Below are positions 49,936 to 58,524 of a stretch of 64,000 nt of DNA, piece by piece; position 1 is the first letter of the stretch; each line of letters begins with the position of its first letter. Below the pieces are notes generated by a model. That model made no database searches. It was not told where the DNA came from and saw only the letters and a program-made list of their open reading frames with translations. Source of the DNA: Candidatus Poseidoniaceae archaeon (GTDB taxonomy: Archaea; Thermoplasmatota; Poseidoniia; Poseidoniales; Poseidoniaceae); NCBI GenBank assembly GCA_030747695.1, contig JASLKG010000001.1, positions 1-64,000 on the forward strand, given 5' to 3'. Position numbers and translations under genes: made by a program.

Positions 49936-50253
49936 GTGGGTTTAGCAGATGTACTACAAAGCATAAAAGATGCAGAAGCAGCAGCGGAAACGAAGATAGA
50001 ATCTTCTAAAGAAAAGGCTTCTAAAATAGTTGCAGACGCAAGGAAATCATCCTTAGAAATAGTACAAAAAGCTCAGGATGGAGCAGTGAGTTCGACATCG
50101 GCAACTCTTGATACAGCACGAGGAAAGGCTGGCAAAGAGGCTGAGGGAGTACAAGCTGAGGGTACAAAAGCAGTAGGAGACATTCAGTCTTCAGCAGGCG
50201 ATCGTCGTGCCGCAGCAGTACAGATTTTAATTGACTCAATGATGCCAAACTGA
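49936..50253 (+). CDS. atpH: A-type ATP synthase subunit H
   Basis: Peripheral-stalk subunit that pairs with E to form the coiled-coil stator of the A-type ATPase. The protein is Ala/Glu/Lys-rich and helical throughout, with GLADVLQSIKDAEAAAETKI at its start, matching the family opening. GTG at 49936 gives 105 residues, the usual size. In-frame ATG 49888 and 49894 would add a non-family extension that overlaps the leader ORF. First gene of the operon H-I-K-E-C-F-A-B-D. Confidence 0.8.
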   Translation: MGLADVLQSIKDAEAAAETKIESSKEKASKIVADARKSSLEIVQKAQDGAVSSTSATLDTARGKAGKEAEGVQAEGTKAVGDIQSSAGDRRAAAVQILIDSMMPN

Positions 50254-50262
50254 GGTGTAAAT

Positions 50263-52308
50263 ATGTTCAGCGTTGTTGAGATGTCACGTCTTGTAATGGC
50301 AGGTAATGCTGTTGATTTAGATTCAGCATTACGTGTTTGTGCAGATCTCGGAAACGTGCACATCACACCCTATAGTGGCGATGAAGAAGGAATTACTGTA
50401 GGCAAACCTCACTCTGATGCAGACAAAGTTTCCGCTATGCTTGCTAAAGTTCGTGCGGTAAATCAAGAATTAAAATGTATTAATCGAGATGGGCCGATTC
50501 TTTCTTCTGAAGTAGAAAAGCAAGTCAACAGCAAAAGCTCAAAGGGTAATTTCTCTGATAGGCTCGACTCAATACTTGAAGTAATAACTTCGGAAAGTGA
50601 TGCTAGAGCAGATTTGGCGAGGATGGCTGAAAGAGTCTCTATCTTAGAGACCATATCTCCATTGAATATTCCTTTAGAATTAATGACTGGAATTGAATCA
50701 CTTGAAGTATACATCGGAGAGACTCCAAAAGCAGCAAAAGCCAAACAAGTGTTTGGAGATTTACTTGAAAGAGTAGAAATGCATGTCGCTGGAAATGTAA
50801 TCGCAGTAGCTTGTCAAGGAAAAGAAGCAGCAGAAGTGCAGATGGCATTAGGAGAGTTGGGAAGTAAACCAATTCAGATACCTAGTGGCAAAGGAACTCC
50901 TTCTTCACTACTTATTGATGCAAAGAAGGAAATAGACACTTTAGAACAGAAAATAAAAACTTCAGAAGAAGAAAAACAAACCTGGGCCGAAGAGAATGGT
51001 AGAACTTCTGTTGCAGTACAAGAGTACTTGCAGCGAGAGAACCAAATTTTGACAGGACACACGCTCTGCGCTACAAGTTCACATGCATATGCCATGGAAG
51101 CATGGGTTCCTACTGCATCTGCAGATAAAATTCGTTCAAAATTGTCAAAAGTTTCTTCACATCTTACAATTAAGGAATTTGAGGAAGACCACCACCATGA
51201 TGATGACCACCATCAGGAATATCCTCCTGTAGAGTATAATACTCTAAAATCTACAAGACATGCCTCACTCCTAACTAATCTTGTAGGACGTCCAAAATAC
51301 GGTACAATAGACCCTACTACAATGATGGCGTATACATTCCCTCTATTTTATGGATTAATTCTTGGCGATATGGGTTATGGTCTTATTCTGATGTTAATCG
51401 CATTAGCCCTTAAGAGTAATTTCGGACACAATCCCTCAGGAGCATTCGCATCACGTATAATGATGAATATGGGAATAGCAACATTCACTTTCGGATTCAT
51501 AACAGCCGAGGCATTTGGATTTATCATCGATGGTACAGAACACTATTTTGATTGGGCACCTCTAACTCATATGTATCATGATCTCCATGAATCTATACAT
51601 TTACCACACTTCTTTTCACACACTCTAAAGATGAGTGATACACATGTCCCATTCCATCGAGTAGGAGTTGGTATGATGGACTACGTCCTTCTTTCTATAT
51701 ATCTTGGAGCAACACATATCGTGGTAGGGTTTTTGATTGGATTCATCAATGTATTCAGAGCACATGGCATTGCTGCAGCATTCTTCGAGAAAGGATCTTG
51801 GTTGTTCATCATGTTTGGTGGATTTGGACATATTTTCCGTTTCATTACCGATGAAAGATATGAATTGTTTTCATTAACAGGATGGTCTTTAGCAATCTTG
51901 TTTGGATTAGGTTGTTTAATTATTGGTTTAGCAATTTTCGAGAAATTTGGATGGGTGGGAGGATTCATCATGGGACCAATCGAGTTATTCGGTTTGCTTG
52001 CAAATACACTTTCTTACCTACGAATTATGGCAGTAGGTGTGGCTGGAGTTAAAATTGCAGAATTAGGTAATGACATGGGCTTCTTCAACATGGTAAATGC
52101 ATTTAATGATGGCAACTATCTTGTTCTAATTGCTTGCTTTGTGCTTTGGATTTCAGTACAAGTCTTCGCCTTATTGCTAGGCATCCTTTCACCTTCTATA
52201 CACGCCGTCCGTCTACACTTTGTAGAATGGATGAGCAAGTTCCACGACGGCTCCGGGCAAGAGTTTAGCCCGTTTGGTGGCCGCGACTTAAATGTGGAGA
52301 ATACATAA
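50263..52308 (+). CDS. atpI: A-type ATP synthase subunit I (a-like)
   Basis: 681-residue subunit forming the ion half-channels and the stator collar. The N-terminal cytoplasmic half (about 1-340) is alpha/beta and coiled coil. The C-terminal half has about eight membrane helices, starting TMMAYTFPLFYGLILGDMGY with GL, and includes LLANTLSYLRIMAVGVAGVK carrying the essential Arg next to the c-ring. A histidine/aspartate-rich loop (His310-312, Asp313-315, His316-317) precedes the membrane part and is not a family feature I know. Nine bases after subunit H. Confidence 0.95.
   Translation: MFSVVEMSRLVMAGNAVDLDSALRVCADLGNVHITPYSGDEEGITVGKPHSDADKVSAMLAKVRAVNQELKCINRDGPILSSEVEKQVNSKSSKGNFSDRLDSILEVITSESDARADLARMAERVSILETISPLNIPLELMTGIESLEVYIGETPKAAKAKQVFGDLLERVEMHVAGNVIAVACQGKEAAEVQMALGELGSKPIQIPSGKGTPSSLLIDAKKEIDTLEQKIKTSEEEKQTWAEENGRTSVAVQEYLQRENQILTGHTLCATSSHAYAMEAWVPTASADKIRSKLSKVSSHLTIKEFEEDHHHDDDHHQEYPPVEYNTLKSTRHASLLTNLVGRPKYGTIDPTTMMAYTFPLFYGLILGDMGYGLILMLIALALKSNFGHNPSGAFASRIMMNMGIATFTFGFITAEAFGFIIDGTEHYFDWAPLTHMYHDLHESIHLPHFFSHTLKMSDTHVPFHRVGVGMMDYVLLSIYLGATHIVVGFLIGFINVFRAHGIAAAFFEKGSWLFIMFGGFGHIFRFITDERYELFSLTGWSLAILFGLGCLIIGLAIFEKFGWVGGFIMGPIELFGLLANTLSYLRIMAVGVAGVKIAELGNDMGFFNMVNAFNDGNYLVLIACFVLWISVQVFALLLGILSPSIHAVRLHFVEWMSKFHDGSGQEFSPFGGRDLNVENT
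51190..51213 (+). other. codons for a His/Asp-rich loop in subunit I
   Basis: Eight codons (HHHDDDHH) lie on the cytoplasmic side just before the first membrane helix, flanked by more acidic residues. Such clusters can bind divalent metals; no role is known here. Confidence 0.6.
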
Positions 52309-52347
52309 ATCATAGTCCCAATTATGGACAATTTGGAGGAATAAAAA

Positions 52348-52659
52348 ATGAACAAAAATGTTGGAAGAACTGGCCTACGTGTTCTAATCGTACTTATGGG
52401 TATGATGATGATCGCACAAGGTGTAGTGGCTGCAGATGGTGACGATAACGCATCTACAGAAGCATACGGAAAGAATATCGGAGCAGGTATTGCTCTAGGT
52501 CTAGCAGCAGTTGGTGCTGGAATTTCACAAGGTGGAATTGGTAGTGCTGCTGTTGGTATGTTAGCTGAAGATGGTAGTAAATTTGGTGTCGCACTAATTT
52601 TCACCGCTCTACCAGAATCTCTAGTTATATTGGGTATGATGCCCCTGTTCTTACTTTGA
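52348..52659 (+). CDS. atpK: A-type ATP synthase subunit K (c-ring proteolipid)
   Basis: 103-residue proteolipid, one helical hairpin forming the rotating ring. A signal-peptide-like N-terminus (about 1-29, ending VVAA) precedes a polar DGDDNASTEAYGKN segment, then helix 1 (IGAGIALGLAAVGAGISQGG) and helix 2 with the ion-carrying Glu90 in FTALPESLVILG. Gln61 sits at the end of helix 1. The coupling ion (H+ or Na+) cannot be settled by eye. GGAGGAATAAAA lies upstream of the ATG. Confidence 0.9.
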   Translation: MNKNVGRTGLRVLIVLMGMMMIAQGVVAADGDDNASTEAYGKNIGAGIALGLAAVGAGISQGGIGSAAVGMLAEDGSKFGVALIFTALPESLVILGMMPLFLL

Positions 52660-52706
52660 GAACGATTTCAAAGGACAGGTTCCTTTGAGATATAGGAGAT
52701 GAAGAT

Positions 52707-53270
52707 ATGACATTGGAAAAATTAGCCAAAGATATTCAGGCTTCTGCAGATACAGAAGCTGCTGAATTGATTAAGGCTGCTGAAAAAGAAGCCAAAGCCA
52801 TTCTTTCTGAAGCAAAAGATCGTGCAAAGTCGATTACAAGTGATGCATCTGGGAAGGCAGACAAGGAAGCTGAACAAATCTCTAGAGAGATTGTTGCTTC
52901 AGCACGTCAATCTAACCAGAAAGATGTTTTAGTCGCTCGTAGAATCGAATTAGATGCAACTCTAGCATCTGCACGTGAGCAAATAGGAAATGCTAGCCTT
53001 GCCGGCCGTGCTAGTTTGTTGAAAAATTTAGTGAAGCAAGCTGCTGATATCGGTAAGGGAAAGATGGTGTTGCGACCAACCAGTATAGATCGTGCAGCAT
53101 TGGAAAATTCCGCAAAGGGATATACCATTGGTGATGATGTAGACGGGTTGGGCGGTTTTGTTTTAGAAGCCGAAGATGGAACAATCTCTTTTGATATGCG
53201 TTTTGATACTTTACTTGAAAACGCTTGGACAGAGAAAAGAGCAGCAATTAATGAAACATTATTTGGTTGA
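52707..53270 (+). CDS. atpE: A-type ATP synthase subunit E
   Basis: 187-residue peripheral-stalk subunit. The first ~100 residues form an Ala/Glu/Lys coiled coil that pairs with subunit H; the C-terminal ~80 residues are the globular head that binds the top of A3B3 (YTIGDDVDGLGGFVLEAEDG, SFDMRFDTLLE). Position between K and C agrees with the standard archaeal order. AGGAGATGAAG upstream supports the start. Confidence 0.92.
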   Translation: MTLEKLAKDIQASADTEAAELIKAAEKEAKAILSEAKDRAKSITSDASGKADKEAEQISREIVASARQSNQKDVLVARRIELDATLASAREQIGNASLAGRASLLKNLVKQAADIGKGKMVLRPTSIDRAALENSAKGYTIGDDVDGLGGFVLEAEDGTISFDMRFDTLLENAWTEKRAAINETLFG

Positions 53271-53286
53271 ATAAGGAGAAATAAAT

Positions 53287-54327
53287 ATGCCAATACTAGG
53301 GTCAAATACAGGTTACGTGGCTGCACGTGCTAAGGCACGTAAAGCAGGTCTTATGGATCGAACACGTTTACGTCAGTTGATACAACAGACGCCAGATCAA
53401 CTAACTGTTGCAGTTGCAGACAGTGGTTATCGGACTGAAATTGACCTATATGCTGGCCAATACACAGGTAGTGACTTGGTAGAGGTAGCATTAACGCATA
53501 ATCTTGAAAATGAACTAACTAATATCATGAAATTATGTAGTGGAAATGTCCGTAAACTCGTAGAGATTTACACGGGAAGATTCCGTTATCATAATGCAAA
53601 GGTTGTACTTCGAGCAGTAGTAAATGAAGTCGATGTGAAGAAGGTCGGCTTTTCGATACTTCCTGAGCAGAGTGAAGTAAACACTCCATGGTTGAAGATG
53701 ATCGAAGAAGCAAACACTCTTCGTGAGGCAGTTGAGCAAATGCGCAGACTCCCATTTGGAACTACGCTTTTAGCACTAGGAGAAGATGAAGGAATACAAG
53801 CATATGAAGATACATTAGATCGTCATTATTTCAAACATTCTTTGAGTAAACTACAGGGTAGTGCACCAGAAGTTCGAATCTTGCGTAATCATCTAGCTGG
53901 TGAAATAGATCACCGTAATATAATTAACATACTCGAAGGACATGCTTTCGGCTTGTCTTCCGAGGAAATCACACAGGCGCTCATCTCTGGTGGCCGTCTA
54001 ATAAAAGAGAGGAGTTTCTCACAAGCCGTTGGTAGTAGAGAAGGCCTCCTCGATGTACTTCGTCTGTCGAGTAACTTCGACACCGATGGATTCCAGGAGA
54101 CTATTTCCAAATCTGATGAGAATAGAACTCTGGATCCTGTCGTAACTTGGTTGCGTAATAGAGAGAACAAGCAAATACAGCGTATGAGCTACCTCCATCC
54201 AATTTCAGCCCTTCCAGTGATTCATTATGTTTCTGCGAAGGTCCAGGAGATTGAAGATCTACGCTTCATTGTTCGCGGTCGTATGGCCGGATTAGCAACC
54301 GATGTATTGGAGGCCCACGTTCTGTGA
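53287..54327 (+). CDS. atpC: A-type ATP synthase subunit C (d-like)
   Basis: 346-residue central-stalk connector that joins the rotor shaft (D, F) to the c-ring, homologous to eukaryotic subunit d. All-helical; ARAKARKAGLMDRTRLRQLI and GRFRYHNAKVVLRAVVNEV are typical of the three-fold repeated helical unit. Start ATG preceded by AAGGAGA; 16 bases after subunit E. Confidence 0.93.
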   Translation: MPILGSNTGYVAARAKARKAGLMDRTRLRQLIQQTPDQLTVAVADSGYRTEIDLYAGQYTGSDLVEVALTHNLENELTNIMKLCSGNVRKLVEIYTGRFRYHNAKVVLRAVVNEVDVKKVGFSILPEQSEVNTPWLKMIEEANTLREAVEQMRRLPFGTTLLALGEDEGIQAYEDTLDRHYFKHSLSKLQGSAPEVRILRNHLAGEIDHRNIINILEGHAFGLSSEEITQALISGGRLIKERSFSQAVGSREGLLDVLRLSSNFDTDGFQETISKSDENRTLDPVVTWLRNRENKQIQRMSYLHPISALPVIHYVSAKVQEIEDLRFIVRGRMAGLATDVLEAHVL

Positions 54328-54339
54328 GAGGTGATATGA

Positions 54340-54639
54340 ATGGATATAGCAGTAATAGGTAGTCCTGAATTCACACTTGGTTTTCAATTAGCAGGCATTA
54401 GTACAACATATAATCCCGATGACGAGGAAGCAACAGTTTCCGTTGTCAGAGAATTACTGAACACAAAGGGGGTGGGGATTGTGGTAATTGACTCCGCAAT
54501 CCTGTCTTCCTTGCCGGATCGTCTCAAAGAGAGGATTACGGAAAGTGTCACACCTACTGTTCTAGGTATTGGAACAGAAGAAGACACAACCCTTCGCGAA
54601 ACTATTCGCAAGGCAATAGGAGTCGATTTATGGAAATGA
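54340..54639 (+). CDS. atpF: A-type ATP synthase subunit F
   Basis: 99-residue central-stalk subunit that stabilises and regulates D. Opening MDIAVIGSPEFTLGFQLAGI is the family signature, with GVGIVVIDSAI and the C-terminal helix LRETIRKAIG. GAGGTGAT lies just upstream of the ATG; an out-of-frame ATG precedes it by four bases. Confidence 0.93.
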   Translation: MDIAVIGSPEFTLGFQLAGISTTYNPDDEEATVSVVRELLNTKGVGIVVIDSAILSSLPDRLKERITESVTPTVLGIGTEEDTTLRETIRKAIGVDLWK

Positions 54640-54667
54640 GTACTAACATACAAGGAGAGGAAGAGGA

Positions 54668-56407
54668 ATGAGCAATGAAGGAGTAATTTACCGTATTTCA
54701 GGTCCCGTAGTTACGGCTACTGGAATGGAAGCGGCAATGTATGACGTAGTCCGTGTAGGGCACGAAGGTCTCATGGGTGAGGTCATTGAACTACACGGGG
54801 ATAAAGCAGTCATCCAAGTATATGAGGACACGAGTGGTATTCGCCCCGGCGAACCGGTTCTGAATACAAGGGAGACTTTGTCTGTGGCACTTGGGCCCGG
54901 ACTTTTGACACAGATTTATGATGGTATCCAGAGACCTCTGGCTACATTAGAAGAAGTGATGGGTGTATTCATCACTCGTGGTGTTGATGCAGATGGATTT
55001 GATATGGAAAAGAAGTGGACTTTTGAAGCAATAGTCTCACCCGGTGACGAAGTTGTAAGCGGGCAGGTTATTGGTAACGTTCAAGAAACTGAAACGATAG
55101 TTCACAAAATTATGGTTCCTCCTAGAATGAGTGGTACTGTAAAATCAATAAAATCGGGTGACTATAACGTTACAGAAGATGTTTGTGTCATGGAGGATGG
55201 TTCATCCATTCAAATGATGCAGAAATGGCCTGTACGTACACCTAGGCCATACCAACAAAAGTATGCACCAGACACTCCACTGATTACCGGAATGCGCATT
55301 CTAGATTTCCTCTTCCCCTTAGCTAAGGGTGGCGCAGCTGGAATCCCTGGACCGTTTGGTTCTGGAAAGACTGTTACTCAACAATCACTTGCAAAGTACT
55401 CCGACGCTCAGATTGTTGTCTACATCGGTTGTGGCGAACGTGGAAATGAAATGACAGAAGTTCTGGATGAATTCCCACATCTAATTGATCCTAATACTGG
55501 TAAACCACTCATGAACAGGACTGTAATGATTGCAAATACATCTAACATGCCTGTGGCTGCAAGAGAAGCATCAGTATATACTGGAATTACAATTGCGGAA
55601 TACTTCCGTGATATGGGGTATGATGTAGCATTGATGGCTGACTCAACAAGTCGTTGGGCAGAAGCAATGCGTGAAATTTCTTCACGTCTTGAAGAAATGC
55701 CTGGAGAAGAAGGTTATCCAGCCTACCTATCCAGCAGGATTGCAGAGTTTTATGAGCGCGCTGGGCGTGTTCAAACTTTGAATGGCGATGATGGCTCAGT
55801 TACAGTTATTGGTGCTGTTTCGCCACCTGGTGGAGATATCTCTGAACCAGTAAGCCAAGGAACTCTCAGAATTGTTAAGGTATTCTGGGGTCTTGATGCT
55901 GGTTTAGCAAGGCAAAGACACTTCCCTGCGATCAATTGGTTGTCTTCATACAGTTTGTATCCGCCATCACTTGATCAATGGTTCCGTGACAATATTAGTC
56001 AAGATTATCCTGAAATTAGAACTGCAATTAGTGGTTTGTTACAGATTGAAGCAGAATTACAAGAAATTGTACAATTAGTTGGTTCAGATGCATTGCCTGT
56101 GGACCAGCAATTAACTCTTGAAGTAGCACGTATGATACGTGAATATTTCTTGCAGCAGAATGGTTTCCACGATGTTGACGCCTTCTGTTCTGTAGATCTT
56201 CACTACAAGATGGCTAAGGCTATATTGACTTTCCATGAGTCTGCAAAATCAGCTATGGCTGCGGGAGCAGACTTACAGGATGTAGTAAACGTCCCAGCAC
56301 GTACCGACTTAATGCGTGGAAGATTCGAAGCAACTTATTCGGATGATATCGATGCTTTAGTCAATAAAATGAATGATGAAATCGCTGCAGCGATTGAGGA
56401 GAATTGA
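54668..56407 (+). CDS. atpA: A-type ATP synthase catalytic subunit A
   Basis: 579-residue catalytic subunit. P-loop [20 protein letters not shown], catalytic Glu region [35 protein letters not shown] and [16 protein letters not shown]. The non-homologous insertion that marks A subunits (about 110-210) is present, with no intein. The first ~70 residues form the N-terminal barrel. Start has AGGAGAGGAAGAGG upstream. It ends 13 bases before subunit B. Confidence 0.97.
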   Translation: MSNEGVIYRISGPVVTATGMEAAMYDVVRVGHEGLMGEVIELHGDKAVIQVYEDTSGIRPGEPVLNTRETLSVALGPGLLTQIYDGIQRPLATLEEVMGVFITRGVDADGFDMEKKWTFEAIVSPGDEVVSGQVIGNVQETETIVHKIMVPPRMSGTVKSIKSGDYNVTEDVCVMEDGSSIQMMQKWPVRTPRPYQQKYAPDTPLITGMRILDFLFPLAKGGAAGIPGPFGSGKTVTQQSLAKYSDAQIVVYIGCGERGNEMTEVLDEFPHLIDPNTGKPLMNRTVMIANTSNMPVAAREASVYTGITIAEYFRDMGYDVALMADSTSRWAEAMREISSRLEEMPGEEGYPAYLSSRIAEFYERAGRVQTLNGDDGSVTVIGAVSPPGGDISEPVSQGTLRIVKVFWGLDAGLARQRHFPAINWLSSYSLYPPSLDQWFRDNISQDYPEIRTAISGLLQIEAELQEIVQLVGSDALPVDQQLTLEVARMIREYFLQQNGFHDVDAFCSVDLHYKMAKAILTFHESAKSAMAAGADLQDVVNVPARTDLMRGRFEATYSDDIDALVNKMNDEIAAAIEEN

Positions 56408-56420
56408 TGGAGGAATTGAA

Positions 56421-57800
56421 ATGTCTGGAAAAGAATATCGAACAATTAATGATGTAAAAGGGCCTCTGGTCTTTTTGAATAAGACAGAACCAGTTGCTTT
56501 TGGAGAAATTGTACAATTAAGACTGAATGATGGTAGTATGAAAAACGGGCAAGTCCTTGATACTAGTGAAGACCTTGTTGTAGTACAGGTTTTCGAAGGA
56601 ACTGCTGGAGTTGATCTAAATACCGGTGTGAAATTTATGGGAGATGTATTCAAATTACCTGTTTCAGATGATTTGATTGGTAGAATTCTCGATGGAGCAG
56701 GACGTCCTCGTGACGGGGGGCCTGAGATTGTCGCCGAAGAAAACGCAGATATTATTGGTGCGGCCATTAATCCATATTCTCGTCAAAGTCCACACGACTT
56801 TATTCAGACCGGAATCAGCGCTATTGATTGCTGTACTACACTTGTCCGCGGACAGAAGTTACCAATTTTCAGTGCATCTGGGTTGCCACACAACGACATT
56901 GCTCTGCAAATTGCAAGGCAAGCTAAACTAAGAGATTCAGATGAAGAGTTCATTGTAGTTTTCTGTGCAATGGGAATTACAGCTGAAGAATTCAATTTCT
57001 TCCGTAGCGATTTGGAGAGGACTGGAGCTCTTGAAAATGCTGTATTATTTGTAAACCTAGCAGATGACCCAGCCGTTGAAAGAATTATTACGCCTCGTCT
57101 TGCATTAACAGCAGCAGAATATCTAGCGTTTGAGAAAGATTACCACGTTTTGGTTATCTACACAGATATGACCAACTATTGTGATGCACTTCGACAGATT
57201 GGTGCTGCACGTGAAGAAGTTCCTGGTAGGCGCGGTTATCCTGGATACATGTATACTGATTTGGCTATGCTATACGAGCGTGCTGGAATTGTTAAGGGTA
57301 AGAAGGGAAGTATCACACAATTCCCAATTCTAACTATGCCTGGTGACGATATAACACACCCAATTCCCGATCTATCAGGATATATTACTGAGGGTCAGAT
57401 TGTTATATCTCGTGAATTACATCAAGCTGGTATTTACCCGCCAATAAATGTACTACCTTCGCTATCTCGTTTGATGGGATCTTGTATTGGTGAAAAGACG
57501 ACAAGAGAAGATCACAAGTCAGTATCTGATCAGATGTATGCTGCATATGCGCAAGGCCGTGAACTGAGAGGTTTGGTTGCAATTGTCGGTGAGGATGCAT
57601 TGAATGAGCGTGACAAGCAATTACTTGATTTCTCAGGTGTGTTTGAAGACAGATTCTTGCGACAATCAAGAGATGAAGATCGTTCAATCGATGAGACACT
57701 TGATCTTTGTTGGAATTTAATGAATGACATTGATACCAAGTACTTAGTACGTTTAGATCAAAAATGGATTGAGAAATATCATCCTGATAATAAGGATTGA
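56421..57800 (+). CDS. atpB: A-type ATP synthase regulatory subunit B
   Basis: 459-residue non-catalytic nucleotide-binding subunit. In place of the P-loop is [20 protein letters not shown], as expected for [21 protein letters not shown] with [15 protein letters not shown] and [20 protein letters not shown] are conserved. Start ATG at 56421 has GGAGGAATTG upstream; the frame is open into subunit A. Length matches the family. Confidence 0.97.
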   Translation: MSGKEYRTINDVKGPLVFLNKTEPVAFGEIVQLRLNDGSMKNGQVLDTSEDLVVVQVFEGTAGVDLNTGVKFMGDVFKLPVSDDLIGRILDGAGRPRDGGPEIVAEENADIIGAAINPYSRQSPHDFIQTGISAIDCCTTLVRGQKLPIFSASGLPHNDIALQIARQAKLRDSDEEFIVVFCAMGITAEEFNFFRSDLERTGALENAVLFVNLADDPAVERIITPRLALTAAEYLAFEKDYHVLVIYTDMTNYCDALRQIGAAREEVPGRRGYPGYMYTDLAMLYERAGIVKGKKGSITQFPILTMPGDDITHPIPDLSGYITEGQIVISRELHQAGIYPPINVLPSLSRLMGSCIGEKTTREDHKSVSDQMYAAYAQGRELRGLVAIVGEDALNERDKQLLDFSGVFEDRFLRQSRDEDRSIDETLDLCWNLMNDIDTKYLVRLDQKWIEKYHPDNKD

Positions 57801-57835
57801 AATCTATTATCTGAAATTGGAAGGAGATGAATCGC

Positions 57836-58453
57836 ATGGCACTGGATATCAAACCAACACGCAGCGAATTAATCAATCTCAAGCGTCGAATTAAACAAAC
57901 AAAAAATGGTTACAAGTTATTGAAAATGAAGAGAGATGGCTTGTTCCACGAGTTTAGGACATTATTATCTGACATGATTGAAGCAAAAAAGGATCTTACT
58001 CAGGCTTATCGAATTGCAAAAGCAAGAATTGATCTCGCAAACTCAATTGAAGGTAGTTTGAAGGTAAGATCGGCTGCTATAGCAAACTCAGCATCTCCTG
58101 AGGTGGAAGTTGAGCGAAGAAACATCATGGGAGTAGTAGTCCCTTCAGTATCTGGAACCAACTTGAAACAAGCATTTGGAGAGAGAGCCATTGGATTTAC
58201 CGGCTCTTCCCCATATATCGATGAAGCTGGTGATTCATTTGGCGATTTAATTGAGAAGATTGTTACAGCAGCTGAAATGGAAGCAACTCTGAAAAGATTA
58301 CTTGCTGAAATAGAGGCCACAAAACGTCGTGTAAATGCTCTAGAATTCAAAGTAATACCTGAACTTGAGGAAGCACGTGTATTCATACAGTTAAGGCTTG
58401 AAGAGATGGAAAGAGAAGAAACATTCCGCTTGAAGAGATTCAAGAACAAGTGA
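57836..58453 (+). CDS. atpD: A-type ATP synthase subunit D
   Basis: 205-residue rotor shaft. Signature IKPTRSELINLKRRIKQTKN then GYKLLKMKRDGL at the N-terminus, and NALEFKVIPELEEARVFIQL then RLEEMEREETFRLKRFK at the C-terminus, forming the antiparallel coiled coil. ATG 57836 is nine bases after AAGGAG; ATG 57827 touches it and is unlikely. Last gene of the operon, then a 71-base gap. Confidence 0.95.
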   Translation: MALDIKPTRSELINLKRRIKQTKNGYKLLKMKRDGLFHEFRTLLSDMIEAKKDLTQAYRIAKARIDLANSIEGSLKVRSAAIANSASPEVEVERRNIMGVVVPSVSGTNLKQAFGERAIGFTGSSPYIDEAGDSFGDLIEKIVTAAEMEATLKRLLAEIEATKRRVNALEFKVIPELEEARVFIQLRLEEMEREETFRLKRFKNK

Positions 58454-58524
58454 ATAAATCTCATTTTCAAGGGATTCATTCATTGAGGTAGAGTGTAACC
58501 CCAACTTACAGGGGGAGTCATAGC

